From JAGVUD01 sp052033935 (lineage in GTDB: Bacteria; Armatimonadota; UBA5829; DSUL01), in assembly GCA_052033935.1 (NCBI GenBank), contig JBPOJE010000011.1, positions 124,001 through 188,000 of the forward strand: a stretch of DNA of 64,000 nucleotides, given 5' to 3'. The position numbers were made by a program, and so were the translations under genes. Under the pieces are notes generated by a model that was not told the DNA's origin, searched no databases, and saw only the letters and a list, made by a program, of their open reading frames with translations. This document shows positions 29,112 through 38,033 of this stretch, piece after piece (the stretch's first letter is position 1; each line of letters starts with the position of its first letter).

Positions 29112-29462
29112 TCACCCTGCTTCGACCGACACATGGAGCCCGATCTGCTCCAGAACGCCCGCGACGCGCCTGCAATCATCCGGGTCCCCCGCATAGACGA
29201 CAGCCAGCCCGGCCGTGTGCGCTTCGAACATGATCGCCTCGGCCTTTTCCAGGCTGTATCCGGTCGCCTTCTGAATCTGCAGGACGACCTCCTCCATCGA
29301 GTGATAGTCGTCATTGAACAGAATGACGCGCGATGAAGGCGCGCGCTCGTCCTCGATGCCGTTGATCTGGCGGATGATCGGCTCCGCCACCGGCACCGCG
29401 GCACCCGCCCGTAACTCAACACGCGACGGACATACTGGGGTTGATGCCTTCACGCAGCGCAT
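29112..29462 (-). CDS. clpS: ATP-dependent Clp protease adaptor ClpS
   Basis: A 116-residue adaptor that binds N-degron substrates (N-terminal Leu, Phe, Tyr, Trp) and delivers them to ClpAP/ClpCP. SRVILFNDDYHSMEEVVLQI contains the NDD ligand-pocket motif. ATGYSLEKAEAIMFEAHTAG and AVVYAGDPDDCRRVAGVLEQ form the rest of the alpha/beta fold. ATG 29462 was chosen because it gives a normal length; an open frame extends further upstream without a plausible start. The motif is slightly divergent (DDYHSME rather than DDYTPME). The next genes on either side are the GH lipoprotein and rplY, both also on the minus strand. Confidence 0.9.
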   Translation of the reverse strand: MRCVKASTPVCPSRVELRAGAAVPVAEPIIRQINGIEDERAPSSRVILFNDDYHSMEEVVLQIQKATGYSLEKAEAIMFEAHTAGLAVVYAGDPDDCRRVAGVLEQIGLHVSVEAG

Positions 29463-29580
29463 TATATGTGCTGTGCCACGAAACTGCCGCAGTGGCAGGC
29501 AGAAAGCAGAAATGCCGGGCGCGGCAAGGATGCTGTTGCCCGGCAAGTCAAAAACGCAAAAGGGGGCGCTTTGCGAAAGC

Positions 29581-30246
29581 CTACTCGGCGGCTTCCGATG
29601 CCTCCCCGGAGGCGGGCGCCGCCTCTTCGGCGGCTTCGGCTGCCTCTTCTGCCTCGGCCTCCGGCTCATCAACCTCGTGAACGTGGCTGACGCGGATCAC
29701 AACGACCGGGTCATCCTCAGGGCCTTCGATGACCACGTCCGGAATGCTCAGGTCGCCGATCTTCACCGAGTCGCCGATGGCGAGCCCGGAGATGTCAACC
29801 TCGATTTGAGGCGGGATATTGCCGGGCAGCGCCTGGATCGTCAACTCACGGTGGACGTGGTCGAGCGTGCCGCCCTCTTTGACGCCCGGCGATTCCCCAA
29901 GGAGCACGACGGGGACGCTGGCGGTGACTTCCTCGTCCATCGAAATGGTGTGGAAGTCAACGTGCAGCACGCCGCGGCTGACCGGATCAATCTGTATGTA
30001 ATCAACAAGGACCGGCAGAGTCTGCGTCTGGCCGTTGCCTTCGATCACGAGATCAATGACGGCATTGCTGCCAGCTTCGCCCCCGACGCACGCCTTGAGG
30101 TCCGCGAGCATCACTTTGATGCTGATTGACTCGTCAATGCGCTTGCCGTACACCGTCCCCGGAACGCCGCCGTCCCGCCGTATTGCTCTCGTATCGCTCT
30201 TCTTGAACGTTGAGCGTAGTTGCGCCGAAAGTTTCTGTCGATCCAT
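29581..30246 (-). CDS. rplY: 50S ribosomal protein L25/general stress protein Ctc
   Basis: A 221-residue long-form L25 (CTC type) that binds 5S rRNA. The N-terminal 5S-binding beta-barrel has MDRQKLSAQLRSTFKKSDTR, GGVPGTVYGKRID and VDYIQIDPVSRGVLHVDFH. The TL5-type C-terminal domain has VPVVLLGESPGVKEGGTLDH and IPPQIEVDISGLAIGDSVKI. The end is an acidic Ala/Glu-rich tail of about 35 residues, common in long L25 proteins. ATG 30246 matches the family start; in-frame ATGs at 30255 and 30282 are alternatives. Confidence 0.93.
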   Translation of the reverse strand: MDRQKLSAQLRSTFKKSDTRAIRRDGGVPGTVYGKRIDESISIKVMLADLKACVGGEAGSNAVIDLVIEGNGQTQTLPVLVDYIQIDPVSRGVLHVDFHTISMDEEVTASVPVVLLGESPGVKEGGTLDHVHRELTIQALPGNIPPQIEVDISGLAIGDSVKIGDLSIPDVVIEGPEDDPVVVIRVSHVHEVDEPEAEAEEAAEAAEEAAPASGEASEAAE

Positions 30247-30401
30247 AGCACCCATGTCTGTACAGGTCTGAAGCTCTGGCATTAGAGACCTGGAAGTTTT
30301 CCTGCGCGGTCCCAGAGAACCTTGGGAGTATATCCGCGCGCCCGCCGTACAGTCAAATTCTGTTACCGGAGCGCTCGCATTCCGCGGCGGCAGGAGGGCG
30401 G

Positions 30402-30590
30402 ATGAGCCGCGCCGAACATCTCATCCGACGGGCCACAAGAAAGATGAGAGGCAGGATCTCAGAAACTATGAAACACGATGTGAAACCCGGGAACGCCGGG
30501 AAGGCGGCCCGTACTCTGGCCGGGTGCCTGGGTCTTGGCGCCATCGGCACGCTGATTCTGATGATCCGGGAGTGGCGGTCAGGGCGCTGA
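30402..30590 (+). CDS. Small predicted membrane protein
   Basis: A 62-residue frame with an excellent ribosome-binding site (AGGAGG four bases before the ATG). Its basic N-terminus (RRATRKMRGR) is followed by one hydrophobic segment LAGCLGLGAIGTLILMI and a short basic end. I do not recognise the family. It ends 23 bases before the exported hydrolase gene, so it could be translated on the same message. The strong Shine-Dalgarno and membrane segment argue for a real gene; the absence of conserved motifs keeps confidence moderate. Confidence 0.45.
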   Translation: MSRAEHLIRRATRKMRGRISETMKHDVKPGNAGKAARTLAGCLGLGAIGTLILMIREWRSGR

Positions 30591-30613
30591 CTGCCGCGCG
30601 GAGACTTCAAGCT

Positions 30614-32767
30614 ATGAACACAGACATGTGCAGGATTATCTGCTTTGCGGCGGCGGCACTGCTGATCTCAGCCGCGGCAGGACGAGGAGAGAATGCAATG
30701 AAGGACACCACAGCGGCGCTGAAGAGCGGCGACCTGGCTCTGGAGTTCTCTGTAAGAGACGGACAGCTTGCCCTGACCAGCCTGACAACCGGACGGGCGG
30801 CGTGGGTGGAGGCGCCGGCCGAGGGACAGGCGCTCTGGCAGCTTGCGCTCGGCGGACCGGGCACGCAGACCGCCGAAGTGCCCTGCACCGGACTGAAGGT
30901 GTCGCGCATCGAGGAGCGCCCGGAGCGGGTCACGATCGAATGGGCTGAAGACGCGTCTCGCGGGCTGAAGGGCGTCACGATGACTGTCCGCGCCGAGCCG
31001 AAGGCGAACATGACGCACTGGTCGCTTTCGGCGGAGCTGGCCGAGGGCTGGCAGGTGCGGCGAGCGGACTTCCCCAGAATCCCCGGCATCACGCTGCGGC
31101 GCGGGTTGAAGTTCGCGGCCCCTGCCGGATGGGGCCTCGAGTACGGCGTGAAGCCCGGCATGTCCTACGGCGGGACGTACCCCTCGGTGATGGCCGCCAT
31201 GCAGTTCGCCGCCTACTACAACGGCGGGCGCGGGCTGTACATCGGGCTGCACGACCACTCGGGCGGCCACAAGCATCTGAACGCCAGAGCAGATGCGGCA
31301 GGCGCTGCTTTCGTGTGCACGAACTGGCCCGCCATTGACAGGAAGGCGACCAGCTTCCGCCTGCCCTACGAAGCAGCCATCGGCGCATTCCGGGGCGATT
31401 ACTACGAGGCGGCGCGGATCTACCGCGAGTTCACCAGCGAGACGAAGTGGGGAAAGAACCTCTCGCTGGCGAAGCGCGGCATCCCGGACTGGATGCGGGA
31501 GACCGACATCTGGCTGATGCCCGACCCCGAGCCGCTGACGAACGTCGAGCCCTGCCGGAAGGCCGCCGCTTACTTCGGCGTGCCGATTTCGCTTCACTGG
31601 TATCGCTGGCATGAGATTCCTTTCGACACGCTCTATCCCGAGTATTTCCCGGCCAAGGCGGGGTTCGTCGAGGGGATCAAGAAGCTTCAGGAAGCGGGAT
31701 TCCACGTGATGCCCTACATCAACGGACGCCTCTGCGACCCGAACTCGAAGACGTGGAACGAGGAGGGCGGCAGCAAGTGGGCGGCGCGCAAAGACAGCGG
31801 AGAGCCTTACACAGAGGTGTATGGCTCGAAGGTTCCGCTGAACGTGATGTGCCCCGCGACGGAGTTCTGGCAGAACAAGGTCGCCGGCATTGTGAAGCGG
31901 CTGACACAGGAATGCGGTGTGGACGCCGTGTACATTGACCAGATCGGCGCGGCCTATCCCGAGCGGTGCCTGGCCGAAGACCATGGCCACCTTCCCGGCG
32001 GCGGCACGTTCTGGGTGGGCGGTTACCGGCGGATGCTCGACCGGATCCGCCGCGAGCTTCCGAAGGGCAAGGCTCTCACGACGGAGGAGGACGGCGAGTG
32101 CTGGAACGACCAGCTCGACGCGCTGCTACTGGTGAACACGCCGACATCGGCGGTTGCGCGTCCGGTGCCGATCTTCCCGGCGGTTTACTCGGGCCGCGCG
32201 CTTTCGTTCGGGTTCCAGTACATCGCGGGCGACGACTTGCAGCGCTCGCTACCCTGGCGGGCGAAGATGGCGCGCGCTTTCGTATGGGGATCGCAGCTCG
32301 GATGGATCAATGTGGACAGGATCATGGACCCGAAGGTGGCCGCGGAGGCGGAATTCCTGCGCAACCTGGCGCGCTGCAGGAATCAGGGGCACGAGTTTCT
32401 TGCGTGGGGACAATTCCTGGGAGAGGTCGCGGCAGAAGGGGACAACCCGCGCATCAAGGGAGAGGGAACGGGCTCGTTCTCGGGCACGTACCCGATTGAC
32501 ATGCCGTCGGTGCTGGCGTCCGCGTGGCTCTCTGATGAAGGCGCGGCTGCCGTGGCGCTGGCGAACCTGTCGGATGAGGCCCACAAAGTGACGGTGAATC
32601 TGCCGCTGAAGGCCGCCGGGGTGAACGAGGGTACCCGGTTCGAGGTGACGGTGTTCGGGCCGGAGGGCAAGCTATCATCAGCCCGAAGCTCGGACCCAGC
32701 GCAGGCTGTGAGTGTTCCGGCCCGGAGCGCGGCGCTGGTTGTGGTAAAGAGCCTGCGCTCGAAGTAG
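30614..32767 (+). CDS. Exported DUF6259-like glycoside-hydrolase-fold protein
   Basis: A 717-residue protein with signal peptide IICFAAAALLISAAAG; ATG 30614 is preferred over the open frame to 30524. An N-terminal beta-sandwich (about 30-280; LALEFSVRDGQLALTSLTTG) is followed by a TIM barrel: WYRWHEIPFDTLYPEYFPAK, HVMPYINGRLCDP, then CGVDAVYIDQIGAAYPERC, whose aspartate is the likely nucleophile, and ALTTEEDGECWNDQLDALL with candidate acid residues. A C-terminal beta-domain ends it. The layout is that of GH36/GH101-like clan enzymes and of the DUF6259 family found in polysaccharide-degrading bacteria. Substrate unknown; alpha-galactoside-type or host-glycan-type activities are possible. Confidence 0.75.
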   Translation: MNTDMCRIICFAAAALLISAAAGRGENAMKDTTAALKSGDLALEFSVRDGQLALTSLTTGRAAWVEAPAEGQALWQLALGGPGTQTAEVPCTGLKVSRIEERPERVTIEWAEDASRGLKGVTMTVRAEPKANMTHWSLSAELAEGWQVRRADFPRIPGITLRRGLKFAAPAGWGLEYGVKPGMSYGGTYPSVMAAMQFAAYYNGGRGLYIGLHDHSGGHKHLNARADAAGAAFVCTNWPAIDRKATSFRLPYEAAIGAFRGDYYEAARIYREFTSETKWGKNLSLAKRGIPDWMRETDIWLMPDPEPLTNVEPCRKAAAYFGVPISLHWYRWHEIPFDTLYPEYFPAKAGFVEGIKKLQEAGFHVMPYINGRLCDPNSKTWNEEGGSKWAARKDSGEPYTEVYGSKVPLNVMCPATEFWQNKVAGIVKRLTQECGVDAVYIDQIGAAYPERCLAEDHGHLPGGGTFWVGGYRRMLDRIRRELPKGKALTTEEDGECWNDQLDALLLVNTPTSAVARPVPIFPAVYSGRALSFGFQYIAGDDLQRSLPWRAKMARAFVWGSQLGWINVDRIMDPKVAAEAEFLRNLARCRNQGHEFLAWGQFLGEVAAEGDNPRIKGEGTGSFSGTYPIDMPSVLASAWLSDEGAAAVALANLSDEAHKVTVNLPLKAAGVNEGTRFEVTVFGPEGKLSSARSSDPAQAVSVPARSAALVVVKSLRSK

Positions 32768-32873
32768 CGCACGGAGACAGGCAGATGAGAACCATGGAAA
32801 CTCCGGACCGGCTCCTTGACAAGCGGCTCCCGGGCGGCGGACAGGGGCACGAACGCCCGAAGGAAACACGGGC

Positions 32874-33710
32874 GTGACGCTGACGCTTCCGATTGTGCAG
32901 ATCACCGGGCGAACCCTGCCCGAGGTCTGGGAAAAGGCCGTCGTCGAGACCCGGCGGCGCGGGGCGCCGATCGCGACGCAGTACGATAAGCCGGGAGACC
33001 CGCCCAGCCGCGACGCCATCTGCGTTCTCGCGGTAGCCGAGCCGATGGCGGAACCCCGCATTCACCGCGCCTTTCCCGGGGGGATTGTGGAGCTGGAAGC
33101 CTACCGGCAGGAGGTTGTGGACGGCATTCACGACCACTGGGTGAACCCGGCCGAGGGGAAGTGGGAATACACCTATCACGAACGCCTCGCCGCGTACACT
33201 GCACCCGGACTGGACGAACCCGTGCAGCAGCTTGAGTACATCGTGGACGCGCTGGCCGAGGCCCCGCACACGCGGCGGGCGCAGGCGATCACGTGGAAGC
33301 CGTGGGTGGACGCAGGCATCCACGACCCGGCCTGCCTGCAGCGCATCTGGTGCCGCGTGTTTGACGGCGAGCTTGTGATGAACGTCCACATGCGCTCGAA
33401 CGACGCCTTCAAGGCCGCGTTCATGAACATGTACGCATTCACCGACCTCCAGCGCGCCCTCGCCGTGCAGGTGTCGGAGAGGCTCGGGCGGCCGGTTCGC
33501 GCGGGGCAGTACACGCACATCTCGGATTCGTTCCACATCTACGGGTCGTATTTCGGGGAGTTCGAGGGCTTCCTGAAAACGCTCGAGATGCGCTCGTTCG
33601 AGGAGCGGACGTATGCGACGAGCGACGTCGCCGAGATCATGGACGGAGCGCGGCAGACGATAGCGAAGTCGCTGCGTGAGGAGGCGGAGACGGGCCGGAA
33701 GGGGCTGTAG
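32874..33710 (+). CDS. Thymidylate-synthase-like protein (ThyA fold)
   Basis: A 278-residue cytoplasmic protein. HTRRAQAITWKPW, DPACLQRIWCRVFDGEL, NVHMRSNDAFKAAFMN and THISDSFHIYGS reproduce in order the thymidylate synthase landmarks: the Arg pair, the active-site Cys (here Cys154 in PACLQ), the RSxD phosphate/folate segment, and the D-x-HIY base-recognition segment. The N-terminal 100 residues differ from E. coli ThyA, as in archaeal and divergent bacterial enzymes. It would methylate dUMP with methylene-tetrahydrofolate, or hydroxymethylate dCMP; the two cannot be separated here because the Asn that distinguishes dUMP is not certain. GTG start at 32874 with AAGGA upstream. Confidence 0.8.
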   Translation: MTLTLPIVQITGRTLPEVWEKAVVETRRRGAPIATQYDKPGDPPSRDAICVLAVAEPMAEPRIHRAFPGGIVELEAYRQEVVDGIHDHWVNPAEGKWEYTYHERLAAYTAPGLDEPVQQLEYIVDALAEAPHTRRAQAITWKPWVDAGIHDPACLQRIWCRVFDGELVMNVHMRSNDAFKAAFMNMYAFTDLQRALAVQVSERLGRPVRAGQYTHISDSFHIYGSYFGEFEGFLKTLEMRSFEERTYATSDVAEIMDGARQTIAKSLREEAETGRKGL

Positions 33711-33798
33711 TTGACTCCAGGCCGTCAGCCGCTGGAATTCGTTCCAGACGCACGGCGGAACGAGCCAGTCCCTGTTGCAGTCATGCAAGTGTAGCGCC

Positions 33799-35001
33799 AT
33801 GGATGTAGCACGGTTTTCGTTCGGCAGATGGCTCTCTGTCATGGTGGGATGCCTCTGCTTCGTCTCGGCGCCAGCATGCGCCAACATGGTCATACCGAGC
33901 ATGGTGCACGTTGTCGCCGCGCCCTTTCCATTCTCCCTTGCGTTGTTCAGGCTGCCTCTCATGTTGCAGACACTCGCGCTCGTGTCGGCCGTCGAAGCAG
34001 CCATCGTGTTCCTGGCGGCTCGAAAACCCCTGTGGCGGGTGTTTGTTGACCTCTTCTGCATCAATGCGATAACGTCGGTGGCCGGCCTGCTGATGGACCC
34101 CATCGGCTCCCCCCTCTGGCCTGGCATCCTCTGGGCCTACGCCCTCACCTCCGTGCTCGAAGCGGTGATGCTGCTGATCTGGCTCTTACGCAAGGGCGGC
34201 GTTGTCAGGGCGCTAGCCCTCTCGCTGGCGATGAACGCGGCCAGCTATGCCATCGTCGGCGTCGCGCTCTACACCATGCTGAAAGGGCCCTACCAGGAGA
34301 CGCGAGACCAGTATATCCTTCAGCGCGTCAGCGGCCGGCTAGTCTCCGACACGCGGGAGGAGATTCTGCTTGGACAAGGCGACGCAAGAGTCGCGAAGGA
34401 CAGCCCCGGCGCGCCCCAACTGCTTCGCCGCCAGCAGGGCACGACCAGCTACGCCGCGGTGTCTCCAGACCTCAAGGCGGGACTCGTTATCGGGGCGCCG
34501 GCCTCTGAGGTGCGCGAGCTCTCCACTGAGCGCCTCATTTGGCGCTGGACGGGTGGCGTCTCCAGCCATCCCTCGCCGGGCCTGTCCAATGAAGGGCGCA
34601 AGGTCATCTTCAGGAGCGAAGACGGTCGCGTGTTCCTTGCCGATACACGCTTGCCCCGGGTCGGCCCGATTCCAGGCGTCGAGCACGCGTGTGCGCTCGC
34701 GATTACGGCCGATGGGGTCAGGGTCGCCCTGTGCGAAGGGGACGCCATTGCCATAGTGGACACGGAGACACTGAAGAAGGTCCACATCGAAATGGCGGTC
34801 AAGGGGCCGTATCTGTGCAGTAGCACGTGGAGCCCTGACGGACGCTACCTCGCTGTTGCGGGCAACTTCAACCGCTTCACGGCGGGCAACGCGATCGGAG
34901 TTGACGTGACGATTATCGACACACGGACGAGGCGATGGGCGAGGCTGCCGATACGAGTGGACGACATGTGGACGCAGCGCGCCTTGACGTGGGTGGAGTA
35001 G
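33799..35001 (+). CDS. Membrane protein with C-terminal WD40/TolB-like propeller
   Basis: A 400-residue protein. The first half holds about four membrane helices (LSVMVGCLCFVSAPACA, LPLMLQTLALVSAVEAAIVFL, ILWAYALTSVLEAVMLLIWLL, ALALSLAMNAASYAIVGVALY). The second half is soluble and has propeller-type blades ending in D or W: TSYAAVSPDLKAGLVIG, LSNEGRKVIFRSEDGRVFLAD, SSTWSPDGRYLAVAGNFNRF. I do not recognise a named family. The propeller probably faces the periplasm or outside and reports or binds something; no enzyme motif is seen. The start could also be the ATG at 33775. It converges with serS 31 bases away. Confidence 0.7.
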   Translation: MDVARFSFGRWLSVMVGCLCFVSAPACANMVIPSMVHVVAAPFPFSLALFRLPLMLQTLALVSAVEAAIVFLAARKPLWRVFVDLFCINAITSVAGLLMDPIGSPLWPGILWAYALTSVLEAVMLLIWLLRKGGVVRALALSLAMNAASYAIVGVALYTMLKGPYQETRDQYILQRVSGRLVSDTREEILLGQGDARVAKDSPGAPQLLRRQQGTTSYAAVSPDLKAGLVIGAPASEVRELSTERLIWRWTGGVSSHPSPGLSNEGRKVIFRSEDGRVFLADTRLPRVGPIPGVEHACALAITADGVRVALCEGDAIAIVDTETLKKVHIEMAVKGPYLCSSTWSPDGRYLAVAGNFNRFTAGNAIGVDVTIIDTRTRRWARLPIRVDDMWTQRALTWVE

Positions 35002-35032
35002 CGCGTGATCGCCCCCACCGGGTCCGGAGCGC

Positions 35033-36310
35033 CTACCCGGCGGCTATACTCTCCATGCCGCCCATATACGGCCGCAGCGCATCAGGAATCACCACGCTGC
35101 CGTCCTCTTGCTGGTAGTTCTCAAGGATGGCGATGAACGTCCGCGGGAGCGCGATGCCGCTTCCGTTGAGGGTATGCACAAACTCGGGCTTCGCCTGCGG
35201 CTCGGGACGGTAGCGAATGTTTCCCCTGCGCGCCTGATAGTCGGTGCAGTTCGAGACGCTCGACACCTCCAGCCACCGGTCCACGCCCGGCGCCCACACT
35301 TCGAGGTCGTACATCTTTGTGGCCGCCTGCCCGATATCGCCCGCGCAGCAGTTCAGCACACGGTAGGGCAGCTCGAGCGTCTCGAGCACCGCGCGCGCAT
35401 GCCCGAGCATCTCCTCCAGCGCATCGTAGCTGTCGTCGGGTTTGGTGAACTGGAACAGCTCCACCTTGTCGAACTGGTGCAGCCGCGTGAGGCCGCGAGT
35501 GTCCTTTCCCGCGGCCCCGGCCTCGCGCCGGAAGCTGGCGCAGTACGCGACATACTTCACGGGCAGCGACTCGGTGGGCAGAATCTCGTCCACATGGATT
35601 CCCGTGACCGGCGCCTCGGCTGTCGGGTTCAGCCACAGGTCGTCCAGTTCCACATGGTACATTTCCTCGGAAAACTTGGGCAGCTTCCCGCTGTCGTACA
35701 TCACGACTGCGCGGGTTAAGAACGGCGGAAGCATCTCGATGTAGCCGTGGCGCGTGGTGTGCAGGTCGAGCATAAAGCCGATGAGCGCCCGCTCGAGGCG
35801 CGCGCCGGCCTTCTTGAACAGCGGGAACCCCGAGCCAGCGATCTTCGCCCCGCGCTCGAAGTCCACGATGTCGAGCGCTGTCGCGATCTCCCAGTGCGCC
35901 TTCGGTAAGAAGCCGAAGGAGCGCTGCGTGCCCCAGTGGTCAATCTCGACGTTGTCCGCGTCCGTGCGCCCTTCAGGAACGCTGGCGTGCGGCAGGTTCG
36001 GCAGTTCGGCCGCCTTCGCGTCCAGCGCCTTCTCCACGTCCGCAAGCTCCGCGTCGAGCTTCTTGATCTGTTCCGAGACGTCTTTCATCCGCGCAATGAG
36101 CGCCGCCGCGTCGCCCTTTTCCTTCTTTATGCGGGCGATGGCGTCGGACGCCTGGTTGCGCTGCGCCTTGAGGTCCTCTACGAACGAGATGAGCTTGCGC
36201 CGCCTCTCGTCCGTGGCGATCAGATCATCAACAGCGCCGCCATAGCCACGGCGGGCCAGGGCCTTGCGTACGGTATCGGGTTCTGAACGTATGAGTTTGA
36301 TGTCGAGCAT
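35033..36310 (-). CDS. serS: Seryl-tRNA synthetase
   Basis: A 425-residue class II synthetase that charges tRNA-Ser; a tRNA-Ser lies in the same window. The N-terminal coiled-coil arm (about 30-105, DLKAQRNQASDAIARIKKEK) is followed by the catalytic core. Motif 2 is FRREAGAAGKDTRGLTRLHQ, the serine-binding region is VELFQF, and motif 3 is GSGIALPRTFIAILENYQ. The usual AVGRT of motif 3 reads ALPRT, but the class-defining arginine is kept. ATG 36310 (MLDIKLIRSEPD) matches the family start; the open frame upstream is not used. Confidence 0.97.
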   Translation of the reverse strand: MLDIKLIRSEPDTVRKALARRGYGGAVDDLIATDERRRKLISFVEDLKAQRNQASDAIARIKKEKGDAAALIARMKDVSEQIKKLDAELADVEKALDAKAAELPNLPHASVPEGRTDADNVEIDHWGTQRSFGFLPKAHWEIATALDIVDFERGAKIAGSGFPLFKKAGARLERALIGFMLDLHTTRHGYIEMLPPFLTRAVVMYDSGKLPKFSEEMYHVELDDLWLNPTAEAPVTGIHVDEILPTESLPVKYVAYCASFRREAGAAGKDTRGLTRLHQFDKVELFQFTKPDDSYDALEEMLGHARAVLETLELPYRVLNCCAGDIGQAATKMYDLEVWAPGVDRWLEVSSVSNCTDYQARRGNIRYRPEPQAKPEFVHTLNGSGIALPRTFIAILENYQQEDGSVVIPDALRPYMGGMESIAAG

Positions 36311-36444
36311 GATTATCAGGTTATGACCGAATTCCCTAGTTCGCTGCAGGCCGGCGAGACTCCTGCCCGCTGCTTCCGCGCATTTCGCCGCCGCCGGTGC
36401 TACAATGGCTGAGGCATTCACGCCATACGAAAGGAGACAGTGCC

Positions 36445-36567
36445 TTGCAGATTCGCCAGAGAGAGTTGAGACAGCGGCGCAAGCGCGTCCAGGAACGCAG
36501 AAAGCTGGAGCAGAAGGCGCAGGCCGCCGAGCAGCCGGCCCAGCCCCCGAAGTCCAAGAGCAAGTAG
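36445..36567 (+). CDS. Small basic protein, 40 aa (RQRELR-type, DUF6800-like)
   Basis: Starts at TTG 36445 with an ideal AAGGAG eight bases upstream and reads MQIRQRELRQRRKRVQERRK, then a short Ala/Gln/Pro-rich tail ending KSKSK. It is almost wholly Arg/Lys/Gln and helical. Very small proteins starting with the pattern RxRELRxRRxRR are, to my memory, annotated as DUF6800 in Planctomycetota and relatives; function unknown, nucleic-acid binding is plausible. It is too short for routine gene callers and its alternative-frame reading has no such signal. Thirty bases separate it from the YbjQ gene, so the two may share a message. Confidence 0.6.
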   Translation: MQIRQRELRQRRKRVQERRKLEQKAQAAEQPAQPPKSKSK

Positions 36568-36597
36568 CCCCGGCCGGCCGCCGGTGAGGAGGACGGA

Positions 36598-36906
36598 ATG
36601 ATCGTTACGACCACGCCCACCATCGAGGGGCAGCCTATCCGCAAGTACCTCGGCATTGTGACGGGAGAAGCGATTGTCGGGGCAAACATCTTCAAGGATC
36701 TCTTCGCGGGAATCACGGACATCGTGGGGGGCCGCGCCGCGGCATACGAACAGGAGCTTCAGCACGCCCGGACCATCGCCACACGCGAACTCGAGGAGCG
36801 CGCCGCCCAGATGGGCACAAACGCGGTGGTGGGGGTAGACCTCGATTACGAAGTGATCGGCTCTATGCTGATGGTTTCCGTTAGCGGCACGGCGGTGCAG
36901 GTGTAG
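36598..36906 (+). CDS. YbjQ/UPF0145-family heavy-metal-binding domain protein
   Basis: A 102-residue cytoplasmic protein of the YbjQ family, which forms pentamers of unknown function. VTTTPTIEGQPIRKYLGIVT, EAIVGANIFKDLFAGITDIV, GGRAAAYEQELQHAR and MGTNAVVGVDLDYEVIG are all family-typical, and the length is exact. Start ATG is preceded by GAGGAGGACGGA. It follows the small basic protein and ends before a strong terminator. The name 'heavy-metal binding' is historical; no metal site is obvious here. Confidence 0.93.
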   Translation: MIVTTTPTIEGQPIRKYLGIVTGEAIVGANIFKDLFAGITDIVGGRAAAYEQELQHARTIATRELEERAAQMGTNAVVGVDLDYEVIGSMLMVSVSGTAVQV

Positions 36907-36933
36907 GCGAGCCCTTCCGGGACCCAAAGTTGA

Positions 36934-36977
36934 AACAGGCCCCGGCTTCTCAAGCTGAGAAGGGGGCCTGTTCTTTT
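36934..36977. terminator. Bidirectional hairpin terminator between convergent genes
   Basis: AACAGGCCCC-GG-CTTCTCA pairs with TGAGAAGGGGGCCTGTT around loop AGC (two-base bulge), followed by CTTTTC on the plus strand and preceded by AACTTTG/GGTTT-like bases for the minus strand. It lies between the YbjQ stop (36906) and the LCP stop (37005). Confidence 0.8.
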
Positions 36978-37004
36978 CGTAAAGCCGCGGCACGCCGCCG
37001 CTGC

Positions 37005-38033
37005 TCAGCCCGGGTTAGAGCCTGCCGGAGCGTACCGCTTGAAGAAAAGCTGGCGGATTAGTTCCCGCGCCTCGGTTCTGCCCATCTGAAGCGCCGCCCC
37101 GCGGGGTGTCACGGGCAACGTCTCGAACCGCATGCCCCCCGCCGCGAGCTGCCGCCCGAAGTTCGCCAGGCATATCGCCTGCGCGGGCGTCAGCGAAGTC
37201 TGGCTGCCCTTGTGCACCATCGCCAGAACCCCCGGCAGCTTCAGCAGATTCTCCGGCTTCGTGAACTCAGCCCTCATGCTCGTAAGAAGCTGCTGTTGCC
37301 GCGCAATCCTCTGAATATCGCTGTCCGCATGCCCGTCGTTGGAATGACGGTAGCGCACCAGCCCGAGGGCCTGATTGCCGTTCAGCACCTGCGGTCCGGG
37401 CTTGAGGTGGATGTGCAGGTTGCCCCAGTTGTCGTCGTAGTCCAGCCTCTTGTCCACGTTGATCGGCACTCCGCCAAGCTCATCAATAATCATTTCGAAC
37501 ATGCCGTAGTTGATCATCATGTACTGCCCGGCACGCACGCCCGTCAGCTTCTGGACGGCCGCCGCGGCGAGCGGCGGGCCTCCGTAGGCGTTTGCGGCAT
37601 TGATCTTGCGCTTGCCGCGATAGCCCGGAATCTCGGCGAGCGTGTCCCGAGGAATGGAGAGCAGGCTGACCCGCTTGCCGGAGAAGTCCACCTGGGCGAG
37701 CAAGATCGTGTCGGTGCGGCCGCGAGTCCGCATAATCTGGCCGCGGTTGTCCCGATCCTCGTCCTTGCCGAGAAGCAGGATGTTTACGCTGTCCTTTCCG
37801 GGGAATGATTTGGCCGGGTCGAGACCTCCGCTCAGGGCGACCTGCACCACCTGCCGGAGGGGAGGGTTCTTCATCACGTACCAGGCACCCGTTCCACCCG
37901 CGGCCAGGACGGCCAGCAGCAGAAGAAGAAGCGCCCAGCGAAAAATGCGGGAGAGGAGCGAACGCTTCCGCCTTCGCTTCTTCCCGGAGGGAGCAGCAAC
38001 GGCGGCGGCGCGGCGAGAGTTGTGTTCAGACAT
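37005..38033 (-). CDS. LytR-CpsA-Psr (LCP) family protein
   Basis: A 342-residue membrane-anchored enzyme that transfers undecaprenyl-phosphate-linked glycopolymers to the cell wall or to lipid acceptors. A basic cytoplasmic stretch (KKRRRKRSLLSR) and one helix (WALLLLLLAVLAAGGTGAWYV) precede the LCP domain. Visible there are NILLLGKDEDRDNRG, RTRGRTDTILLAQVDFSGKR, LLSIPRDTLAEIPGYRGKRK, INAANAYGG, GGVPINVDKRLDYDD and GLVRYRHSNDGHADSDIQR, the arginines and aspartates that bind the polyprenyl pyrophosphate. The start at 38033 has GGCTGAT upstream and is the first convincing Met. It stands alone on the minus strand, bounded by hairpins on both sides. Confidence 0.93.
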   Translation of the reverse strand: MSEHNSRRAAAVAAPSGKKRRRKRSLLSRIFRWALLLLLLAVLAAGGTGAWYVMKNPPLRQVVQVALSGGLDPAKSFPGKDSVNILLLGKDEDRDNRGQIMRTRGRTDTILLAQVDFSGKRVSLLSIPRDTLAEIPGYRGKRKINAANAYGGPPLAAAAVQKLTGVRAGQYMMINYGMFEMIIDELGGVPINVDKRLDYDDNWGNLHIHLKPGPQVLNGNQALGLVRYRHSNDGHADSDIQRIARQQQLLTSMRAEFTKPENLLKLPGVLAMVHKGSQTSLTPAQAICLANFGRQLAAGGMRFETLPVTPRGAALQMGRTEARELIRQLFFKRYAPAGSNPG

